DNA from: Mycolicibacterium mageritense
GTDB lineage: Bacteria > Actinomycetota > Actinomycetes > Mycobacteriales > Mycobacteriaceae
NCBI RefSeq assembly: GCF_010727475.1
Contig: NZ_AP022567.1
Location: forward strand, 2,046,001-2,110,000
DNA length: 64,000 nt
Direction of reading: 5' to 3'
The notes under the pieces are model-generated. The model was not told the DNA's origin. It saw only the letters and a program-made list of their open reading frames with translations, and did not search any database. Positions 25,790-32,267 of the stretch are shown one piece after another. The first letter of the stretch is position 1. Every line of letters begins with the position of its first letter. A program made the position numbers and the translations under genes.

Positions 25790-26770
25790 ATGGACGTCGC
25801 GGATCGGCTGAAGATCGATGTGCCGGTATGTCAGGCCGGCATGGGCGGCGGCATCGCGGGCGCCCCGCTGGCCGCCGCGGTCTCAGCAGCGGGCGGCCTT
25901 GGCACGGTGGGACTCCAACCGCCGCGTCAGCTGAAGTCGGCGATCACCGCGGTCCGCGAACAGGTGCCCGGGCGAGCGGTGGCGGTGAACCTGCTGATGC
26001 CGTTCACCCGCCGCCCGCATGTCGACGTATGCCTCGAAGCCAAGATCGACATCGCAGTGATGGCCTTCGCGATCGACCGCGCGTTGATCCAACGACTCTC
26101 GGAGAGCGGTGTTTTCGTGCTGGTGATGGTTGGCACGGAAGCTCAGGCCGTCGAGGCAGTCGCCTGCGGCGCCGACGGGTTGATCGCTCAGGGCCGTGAA
26201 GCGGGCGGGCATCTCGTCGGCACCGTGGCGCAGGCGGATTTTCTCCCGAAGGCTTTGGTGCTGGCCGGTTCTCGCCCTGTATTCGCCGCGGGTGGCATCG
26301 CCACGGCGAGCGATACGCGTGCGGCGCTTGCCACGGGCGCGGCCGGTGTCGTGGCGGGCACGCGTTTCCTGCTCACCCACGAGTCCGGCGCCCACCGGGT
26401 CTACCGGCAGCGGATCATCGATGCGGACAGAACCATTGAGACGACGCTGTTCGGTCTGTCGTGGCCGTTGCGCCACCGGGTCGTCCCGAACTCCGCGACC
26501 CGCAGGTGGTGCCACCCCGACGGGAGCGCACGCTGGGTGCCGGCAGCGATCAACAGGTTCAGTGCACCACTGTCGCGGATTCCCGACCGTGGCGACGGCG
26601 CGCTGCTGCGCCTGCAACGACCGGCGCTGCCGTTCCTCACACCCATAGCCCTCACCGCAGACATGCCCGCCGAGTGGGCAGACCGGGCCGCGCTCTACGC
26701 CGGTGAAACGGCGCTGCGGCTCAACGCGGTCACGTCGGCGGCCCAAGCCGTCGCGGACCTCACGCCATGA
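25790..26770 (+). CDS. Nitronate monooxygenase / 2-nitropropane dioxygenase-like flavoprotein
   Basis: FMN-dependent TIM-barrel enzyme of about 326 aa. Family features are VPVCQAGMGGGIAGAPLAAAVSAAGGLGTVG at the start, GADGLIAQGREAGGH for phosphate and flavin binding, and VFAAGGIATASDTRAALATGAAGVVAGTRFLLTHES. Members oxidise nitronates, or act as enoyl-ACP reductases; which applies here is not decidable. ATG 25790 fits the family N-terminus; ATG 25772 in the same frame is an alternative six codons longer. No operon partner is adjacent, and a long hairpin follows. Confidence 0.85.
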   Translation: MDVADRLKIDVPVCQAGMGGGIAGAPLAAAVSAAGGLGTVGLQPPRQLKSAITAVREQVPGRAVAVNLLMPFTRRPHVDVCLEAKIDIAVMAFAIDRALIQRLSESGVFVLVMVGTEAQAVEAVACGADGLIAQGREAGGHLVGTVAQADFLPKALVLAGSRPVFAAGGIATASDTRAALATGAAGVVAGTRFLLTHESGAHRVYRQRIIDADRTIETTLFGLSWPLRHRVVPNSATRRWCHPDGSARWVPAAINRFSAPLSRIPDRGDGALLRLQRPALPFLTPIALTADMPAEWADRAALYAGETALRLNAVTSAAQAVADLTP

Positions 26771-26784
26771 CGCCACAGTGCACC

Positions 26785-26838
26785 GAGACTCACACCAGGG
26801 ACAAATGAGCGTCGAATCTTGTCCCTGACGTCAGTCTC
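26785..26838. terminator. 54-nt hairpin between convergent genes, second copy of the geometry
   Basis: Arms 26785-26804 and 26819-26838 (20 nt each) pair at 17 of 20 positions around a 14-nt loop. It lies after the flavoprotein gene and before the convergent TetR gene. Arm and loop lengths equal those of the hairpin at 8948-9001, though the sequences differ. Confidence 0.6.
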
Positions 26839-26920
26839 GATGTAGGGACCGTTGCGAAGACCTCGACCCGTAACTGCACGCACCGTCGCGCGCCGCGAGC
26901 GCGCACAAGATGCCGACGAG

Positions 26921-27655
26921 TTACGGCGTGTCGGCCAGCAGACCCGCACGTTCGCGGGGCAAGGTTGCGAGCCGGTCAGGCGAGCGGTAACGCTGCGCGT
27001 CCGCGGCGATCACGTCGGGTGTCGGCAGCGGTTCGGCGCTGTCGACGTAGACGCCACCGGCGCGCAGGGTGTCGTCGACCAGCAACCAGATCCAGCGCAC
27101 GAGGTCGGCGACGAGTCGGTCCTGCTCGGTCGAGCCGGGCTGATCGAGCCACCGCCCGGTCGTCGACTCGACCAGTCCCACGATCGCGAACGCCAGCGGC
27201 TGCGGATCCGTGGCAACGCCAAAGGCGTCGAGATACACCGCGAACAGCGCACCCAGCTGGGTGCCGATGGTGAGCCGGATGTCGGTGATCGCGTCGGGTG
27301 CGGCGCTGTCTTCGCCGAGTGAACACCGCGCCAGGTAGCGATACAGGTTGCGGTGGTCGACGAGGAATCTGACGTGGGCGCCGACGCTCGCCTCGATGAT
27401 CTGGGCCATCGAGCCGTGCGGTGTCCACAGCGGCGCGAGTTCGGCGTTGAGCATCTCGGCCGCCCGCTGCGCGATCGCGCGCTGCAGGTCGGCCGCGCCT
27501 GCGAAATGCCGGTACAGCTTGGTGCGCGTCACGCCGACGTACGCGGCGATCTGCTCGGTCGACGTCTGCGGGCCGTGTTCGGCGATCGCCGCCAGCGCCG
27601 CGTCGACGAATTCAGCGCGGCGACGCTCGCGCTGACCGGCCCACCTGGTACTCAC
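26921..27655 (-). CDS. TetR/AcrR-family regulator of the oxygenase-ALDH unit
   Basis: Repressor of 244 aa. The N-terminal DNA-binding domain is clear (RRAEFVDAALAAIAEHG, then TSTEQIAAYVGVTRTKLYRHF at about residues 32-52). The larger ligand domain ends in an extended tail. The start is GTG 27655. It is divergent from the DUF2236 gene, and the 90-base gap holds two identical-core palindromes, so it should control that oxygenase and its aldehyde dehydrogenase and probably itself. Confidence 0.88.
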   Translation of the reverse strand: MSTRWAGQRERRRAEFVDAALAAIAEHGPQTSTEQIAAYVGVTRTKLYRHFAGAADLQRAIAQRAAEMLNAELAPLWTPHGSMAQIIEASVGAHVRFLVDHRNLYRYLARCSLGEDSAAPDAITDIRLTIGTQLGALFAVYLDAFGVATDPQPLAFAIVGLVESTTGRWLDQPGSTEQDRLVADLVRWIWLLVDDTLRAGGVYVDSAEPLPTPDVIAADAQRYRSPDRLATLPRERAGLLADTP

Positions 27656-27678
27656 GCACTCACCCTAGCCAATCAACT

Positions 27679-27693
27679 GGTACATGACGTACC
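27679..27693. promoter_or_regulatory. TetR operator, copy 1
   Basis: GGTACATGACGTACC is a perfect GGTAC-N5-GTACC palindrome preceded by AACT. It lies 24 bases upstream of the tetR start and 53 upstream of the oxygenase ATG. Confidence 0.75.
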
Positions 27694-27704
27694 ATACGTC
27701 AACT

Positions 27705-27719
27705 GGTACAGCTCGTACC
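27705..27719. promoter_or_regulatory. TetR operator, copy 2
   Basis: GGTACAGCTCGTACC is a second perfect GGTAC-N5-GTACC site, again preceded by AACT. The centres of the two sites are 26 bp apart, about two and a half helical turns. It lies 26 bases upstream of the oxygenase start. Confidence 0.75.
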
Positions 27720-27745
27720 ACTTGATTTCGAAGGGAACGACGCAG

Positions 27746-28831
27746 ATGGATGCGGTTATCGCGCTTCGCAAGGCCGCGGGGCTCCCGGCACTCTCCGAGC
27801 CGCTCGCACCCGCGGAGGACTACGGGTTCTTCGGCCCGGGTTCGGTGACCTGGAAGGTGTGGAGTTACCCCACCTCGATGCTGCTGGGCTTCTCCCGCGC
27901 CGTGACCATCGAGCACCTCGACCCGTTCCTGGCCGCCGCGGTCGACGCGACCGGGCAGGTCTACGCCCGCACCCGGCTGCGGTACGACCGCACCATGCAG
28001 TACTTCGCGCTGGTCGCGTTCGGCGACGCCAAGTCGGTGCTCGACGCGTCGGAGATCCTGGTCAAGATCCACTCGAAGGCCGTCGGGACCGAACCCATCA
28101 CCAAGCGCCCGTTCGACGCCAACGATCCGCATTCGCAGCTGTGGATCCACCTCACCGCGTGGCACTCGATCCTCTACACGTACGAGATGTTCGGCCCGGG
28201 CAAGCTGTCGGAGGCCGAGGAGAACCAGTACTGGGAGGAATGCGCACGCGCCGCGGAATTCCAGACCATCAACCCCGACGACGTGCCGCGCAGCCGCGAG
28301 GGCATCCGGGAGTACTTCGAGAACACCCGGGCCGACCTGGTGGGCTCCGAGGTCGCGCAGCGGATGATGGACTACCTGGTCGACCTGGGCTATCACATCC
28401 TGCCCGAGCGCATGCCGCACTGGTTGCGCAAGGCCATCAACATCCCGATGCGCCGCGCCATCATCGCCACCATGCCGCAGTGGATGCGGCTGCTCGGTGG
28501 CATCCCGCAGCACCGGTTCGTCGACGTCGCTGCCCGCGCCGTGGTGCGCCCGTTCCTCAGGGCGATCGCCGCAAACCCGCGCCTGGAGCTCGCGATCCTG
28601 GACTTCACCACGCCGCACACCACACCGATCGTGGGTCCGACACTGCTGAGCATTCCGGCCAAGAACACCGTGACGTATACGCCTGCCGAAGCTCGCGCGA
28701 AGTGGGGCAAGCAGACGCCGTTCGAGCAGTACGCTGCGATCGTGGCCAAACGCGAGATCGGCGAGGGGCCGACGCCGTATGCCCACAATCATCACGACGC
28801 ACTGCTGGAATTCGACAAGAGCGCGAGCTGA
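27746..28831 (+). CDS. DUF2236 oxygenase-like protein (MpaB/latex-clearing-protein superfamily)
   Basis: Protein of 361 aa of the DUF2236 family, whose characterised relatives are haem-containing oxygenases such as latex clearing protein and MpaB. Features are GFFGPGSVTWKVWSYPTSMLLGFSRAVTIEHLDP at the start, YDRTMQYFALVAFGD, VKIHSKAVGTEP and LWIHLTAWHSILYTYEMFG, where the conserved histidines lie. AAGGGAA precedes ATG 27746. It is followed 1 base later by an aldehyde dehydrogenase, which suggests oxidative cleavage of a hydrophobic substrate to an aldehyde that is then oxidised. Substrate unknown. Confidence 0.85.
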   Translation: MDAVIALRKAAGLPALSEPLAPAEDYGFFGPGSVTWKVWSYPTSMLLGFSRAVTIEHLDPFLAAAVDATGQVYARTRLRYDRTMQYFALVAFGDAKSVLDASEILVKIHSKAVGTEPITKRPFDANDPHSQLWIHLTAWHSILYTYEMFGPGKLSEAEENQYWEECARAAEFQTINPDDVPRSREGIREYFENTRADLVGSEVAQRMMDYLVDLGYHILPERMPHWLRKAINIPMRRAIIATMPQWMRLLGGIPQHRFVDVAARAVVRPFLRAIAANPRLELAILDFTTPHTTPIVGPTLLSIPAKNTVTYTPAEARAKWGKQTPFEQYAAIVAKREIGEGPTPYAHNHHDALLEFDKSAS

Positions 28832-28832
28832 C

Positions 28833-30524
28833 ATGACCGAATCGCAGATCGACGAAGCCCTCGAGCAACTCGTCGAGGGTGAAAAGACTTGGGCCTCATT
28901 GTCGTTGGCGGCCAGACGCGGCCTGCTCGACGAGGTCCGCAGCCTTACGGTGCGCCACGCCGCCGAGTGGGTCGACGCGGCCGTCGGGATCAAGCAGCTC
29001 GACCCGGCGTCGCCACTGGTCGGCGAGGAGTGGATGTCCGGTCCGTACTCGCTGGCCGCGGGCCTGGGTGCGCTGTCGGACAGCCTCGCGAAGCTCGAAG
29101 CTGGTAAGAGCCCACTGGACGGCGCCGAGTTCGGTTACGCCCCCGGCGGCCGCACCACCGTGAAAGCGCTGCCGCTCAACACTTTCGATCAGCTGTTGCT
29201 GTCCGGCTTCAGCGCCGAGGTGTGGCTGCAGCCGGGCATCGAGCGCGCGGAGGCCAAAGAGCACGCCGGCCTGGCGCAACGCGATCCGAGCCGCACGCAC
29301 GGCGTGGGCGCGGTCCTCGGTGCGGGCAACATCTTCTCGATCGCGCCGCTGGACACCATCTACGAGCTGTACGCCAACAACCGCGTGGTGGCGCTCAAGC
29401 TCAACCCGATCACCGATCCCCTGCTGCCGGTCTTCACCAAGGTGCTGGCCCCGTTCATCGCGATCGGCGCGGTGCGGATCCTGACGGGCGGCGCCGAGGC
29501 GGGCACGTATCTGGTGCGCCACAAGCTCGTTGACCACGTCCACATGACGGGCAGTGCGCTGACGTACGACGCGATCGTGTTCGGCACCGGCGAGGACGGT
29601 GCCCGACGCAAGGCCGCCGACGAACCGGTGTTGGACAAGGAGATGACCGCCGAACTCGGCGGGGTGTCCCCGACCATCGTGCTGCCCGGCAAGTGGAGCA
29701 AGTCCGACATCGAGTTCCAGGCCAATCACGTTGCCACGCAACGCCTGCACAACAACGGCTACAACTGTGTGGCCGCGCAGGTGGTCGTGCTGTCCAAGCA
29801 CTGGCCGCAACGCGACGAGTTCATCGCGGCGCTGCGCAAGGCCGTCAACGACGCGCCGGCCCGCCCGGCCTACTATCCCGGGTCCGATGCCCGGGTCGCC
29901 GGCGCGGACGCGTCGTATCCGGACGCACAGCACCTGGGCGCCGGCGGTTCCCGGGTTCTGGTGGTCGCCCCGGCCGACCGGCAAGCCTTGCTGCGCACCG
30001 AGTACTTCGGCCCTGTGCTCGGGATCATCGAACTCGACTCCAGCGGTGAGCAATTCGCCGCCGAGGCGGTTCGCGTCGCCAACGACGAGTTCGTCGGCAC
30101 GCTCGGCGTCAACATCATCGCCCACCCGGATTCCATCTCGGGGCTCGGCGCGAAGTTCGACCTCCTGGTGGAGCAGTTGCGCTACGGCACCATTGCGATC
30201 AACGCGTGGACCGGTGTCGGCTACCTCACGCCGACCGCCACCTGGGGTGCGTTCCCCGGGCACAAGCGCAACGACATCCAGAGCGGAATCGGCGTGGTGC
30301 ACAACGCCTTCCTGCTCGACCGCCCGGAGCGCACCGTGGTCCGAGGGCCGTTCCGGCCCGCACCCCGCTCGGTGCTGAAAGGCGAGTGGTCGTTGTCGCC
30401 CAAGCCGCCGTGGTTCGTCAACAACCGCACCGCGGCGACGACGGGCCGGCTGCTGGTCGACTTCGCCGGGGCACCGGGCTGGAACAAGCTGCCGGCGATC
30501 TTCGCGTCCGCGCTGCGGGGTTAG
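28833..30524 (+). CDS. Aldehyde dehydrogenase family protein
   Basis: NAD(P)-dependent aldehyde dehydrogenase of 563 aa, longer than the usual 480-500. The catalytic Cys312 lies in HNNGYNCVAAQ and the general-base Glu in AELGGVSPTIVLP. The N-terminal region (about 100 residues before THGVGAVLGAGNIFS) is helical and differs from classical ALDHs, and the C-terminus carries about 60 extra residues (SVLKGEWSLSPKPPWFVNNR). It is coupled to the DUF2236 gene (ATG right after the TGA) and overlaps the convergent TetR stop by 4 bases. Probable job: oxidation of the aldehyde released by the oxygenase. Confidence 0.88.
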   Translation: MTESQIDEALEQLVEGEKTWASLSLAARRGLLDEVRSLTVRHAAEWVDAAVGIKQLDPASPLVGEEWMSGPYSLAAGLGALSDSLAKLEAGKSPLDGAEFGYAPGGRTTVKALPLNTFDQLLLSGFSAEVWLQPGIERAEAKEHAGLAQRDPSRTHGVGAVLGAGNIFSIAPLDTIYELYANNRVVALKLNPITDPLLPVFTKVLAPFIAIGAVRILTGGAEAGTYLVRHKLVDHVHMTGSALTYDAIVFGTGEDGARRKAADEPVLDKEMTAELGGVSPTIVLPGKWSKSDIEFQANHVATQRLHNNGYNCVAAQVVVLSKHWPQRDEFIAALRKAVNDAPARPAYYPGSDARVAGADASYPDAQHLGAGGSRVLVVAPADRQALLRTEYFGPVLGIIELDSSGEQFAAEAVRVANDEFVGTLGVNIIAHPDSISGLGAKFDLLVEQLRYGTIAINAWTGVGYLTPTATWGAFPGHKRNDIQSGIGVVHNAFLLDRPERTVVRGPFRPAPRSVLKGEWSLSPKPPWFVNNRTAATTGRLLVDFAGAPGWNKLPAIFASALRG

Positions 30525-31099
30525 TACACGACGGGCGTGATCGGCGCCCGCAACAAGCGCTGCGTGCAGTCCAACAGCACGCGGTGCAGATCCTCGTCGG
30601 AGACGTCGTTGAGCTCGGGGTCGGTGGCACTGCCGTAGACGCCCGAGGCCAGCATCGAGATGACGATCCGGTTGGCGACGTCGGGCTCGGGGCCGAGCAG
30701 GATCGCGGTGAGCCGCTCGATCGTGGCCTCCAGCTCGGCGCGCGAGTGGACGATCGTGTCGATGACGGGATCGCCGTGGAAGACCGCGGTCACCCGGCGG
30801 TGCCGCACCGCGAGCTCGACCATGCCGCTGATGGCGGCTTCCCGCCGGGCTTCCGGCGTCGACATGGCCTCGGCGATGCGGACCAGCCGCAACATGTCGT
30901 CGAACACCGGCTGGATGACGGCCAGCACGATGTCGTCCTTGGAATGGAACTGGTAGTAGACGGCGGCCTTGCTCACCCCGAGCCGGTCGGCGATCATCTG
31001 CAACGACGTGCCCTTGACCCCGTGTTCGGCAAAGAGGCTCAGCGCCGCCTCAAGCACCCGCTCGCGCGCAAAACCGCGCGGCGACACCGCCTTCGCCAC
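30521..31099 (-). CDS. TetR-family regulator
   Basis: Repressor of 192 aa with a standard TetR helix-turn-helix (GTSLQMIADRLGVSKAAVYYQF, about residues 29-50, then HSKDDIVLAVI). Its ligand domain is of ordinary length. Start is GTG 31099. It is convergent with the aldehyde dehydrogenase (4-base overlap) and divergent from the methyltransferase-mmpS-mmpL unit, and a near-perfect palindrome lies 51 bases upstream. Its target is therefore more likely the mmpS/mmpL side than the oxygenase side. Confidence 0.87.
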   Translation of the reverse strand: MAKAVSPRGFARERVLEAALSLFAEHGVKGTSLQMIADRLGVSKAAVYYQFHSKDDIVLAVIQPVFDDMLRLVRIAEAMSTPEARREAAISGMVELAVRHRRVTAVFHGDPVIDTIVHSRAELEATIERLTAILLGPEPDVANRIVISMLASGVYGSATDPELNDVSDEDLHRVLLDCTQRLLRAPITPVVY

Positions 31100-31150
31100 A
31101 GCCGTCCCTTCGTCGCGCCGAGCTTATCCGAGCGCGGGCTAGATCACACT

Positions 31151-31168
31151 GTCAATTGGCCAACTGAC
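31151..31168. promoter_or_regulatory. 18-bp palindrome, candidate operator
   Basis: GTCAATTGGCCAACTGAC is self-complementary at all but one symmetric pair. It lies between the divergent TetR and methyltransferase genes and directly abuts the -35 box of the plus-strand promoter, a good place for TetR repression. Confidence 0.55.
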
Positions 31169-31197
31169 TTGATTGAGGTTAGCCGACTGTATAGGTT
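31169..31197 (+). promoter_or_regulatory. Promoter of the methyltransferase-mmpS-mmpL unit
   Basis: TTGATT (31169-31174), a 17-base spacer and TAGGTT (31192-31197) form a plausible sigma-A-type promoter pointing towards the methyltransferase, about 40 bases before its start. Confidence 0.5.
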
Positions 31198-31243
31198 TCA
31201 TTTGACATACGGCAAGGACACCTGCGGGGAGGAGCGTCACCGA

Positions 31244-31975
31244 ATGCTCGTTAGCGCGTCGTCGTACGCCCCGGCCCGCATCGCCGATCGACTGTTCGAC
31301 ACGTTTCTCTCCGATGCCGCAGCGAGCGGTGTCCGCCAGGCGGTGTTTCTGGCCTCCGACCTCGATCCCCGCCCGTATCAACTGCCCTGGCCCGCCGACA
31401 TGACCGTGTATGTGGTCGACACTCCGGAGATCCTCGCCGTCAAGACCTCGGCCCTCACCGGTGTCACACCCAGCGCCGCCGTGCGACCCGTGGCTGCCGA
31501 GCTCGGCGAGGACTGGCCGACCGCACTCGTCGACGCGGGGTTCGACCCCGACCGCCCCGCGGTCTGGAGTGTGGAAGGGGCACTGCCGTTCCTGCCGCTA
31601 CCCGACCAGCGGCAGCTGGTCAGCGCCATCACCGCACTGAGCACCGTCGGCAGTAGGCTCATCTCCGAGGTTCATTCGGAAGTGTGGGTCAACCCGTTCG
31701 ACGACGCCGACATTCTCGACAGCCATATCCGTTGGCGAGAATCCGCCACTCCCGCAATGATCATGCATTGGCACTGGCGTATCGCCGGCGGACGGTACGT
31801 GACTGCTCACCTCTCATCCGAAAGGCCGACGGGCGAATATGAGGTTCTTGAAACGGTTCTGGATCCCGGTGCTGATCCTGGCAGTCGTCGGCGTTGCGAC
31901 GTTCACCGTCATGCGGGTACGGACCTTCTTCGGGGCCGGCGACGGTTCGGGCATCGCCAGCGCCAAGGTCGATGA
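31244..31975 (+). CDS. Shortened SAM-dependent methyltransferase, overlaps mmpS
   Basis: The first 150 residues match the mycobacterial class I methyltransferase family typified by Rv0145 (RIADRLFDTFLSDAAASGVRQAVFLASDLDPRPYQLPWP, DTPEILAVKTSAL, DWPTALVDAGFDPDRPAVWSVEGALPFLP). Compared with the usual 280-300 aa, about 80 N-terminal residues are missing and the glycine of the SAM-binding GLDSR motif is replaced (DLDPR). The last 45 residues are read out of frame over mmpS and are Arg-rich noise. GGAGGAG 10 bases before ATG 31244 suggests it is still translated. It may be a decaying gene or a short regulatory relic. Confidence 0.5.
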   Translation: MLVSASSYAPARIADRLFDTFLSDAAASGVRQAVFLASDLDPRPYQLPWPADMTVYVVDTPEILAVKTSALTGVTPSAAVRPVAAELGEDWPTALVDAGFDPDRPAVWSVEGALPFLPLPDQRQLVSAITALSTVGSRLISEVHSEVWVNPFDDADILDSHIRWRESATPAMIMHWHWRIAGGRYVTAHLSSERPTGEYEVLETVLDPGADPGSRRRCDVHRHAGTDLLRGRRRFGHRQRQGR

Positions 31976-32267
31976 CACCAAACCGTTCGACCCGAAAGTC
32001 GTGGTCTACGAGATCTACGGCGAACCCGGCGCCTACGCCGACGTGAACTACCTCGACCTCGACGCCCAACCCCAGCGCATCGACGGCGTCACCCTGCCCT
32101 GGACCCTGCGCCTGGAATCCACCGCCCCCTCGGTCTTCCCCAACATCGTCGCCCAGGGCAACGGCGACACCATCACCTGCCGCATCACCGTCGATGACGA
32201 ACTCAAAGACGAACGCACCTCCACCGGCGTCAACGCCCAGACCTTCTGCTTGGTGAAATCTGCATGA
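31839..32267 (+). CDS. MmpS-family membrane accessory protein
   Basis: Membrane-anchored accessory protein of 142 aa. A basic N-terminus and one TM segment (residues about 7-26) precede a periplasmic beta-sandwich domain with KVVVYEIYGEPGAYADVNYLD and LPWTLRLESTAPSVFPNIVAQGNGD and two cysteines, the standard MmpS form. MmpS proteins work with the MmpL encoded next to them. The stop overlaps the mmpL ATG (ATGA). The start lies within the tail of the shortened methyltransferase frame. Confidence 0.92.
   Translation: MRFLKRFWIPVLILAVVGVATFTVMRVRTFFGAGDGSGIASAKVDDTKPFDPKVVVYEIYGEPGAYADVNYLDLDAQPQRIDGVTLPWTLRLESTAPSVFPNIVAQGNGDTITCRITVDDELKDERTSTGVNAQTFCLVKSA

Noticed and set aside
28896..30302. 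Minus-strand open frame of 468 codons
   Set aside because: Antisense to the aldehyde dehydrogenase, whose catalytic Cys and Glu are intact.
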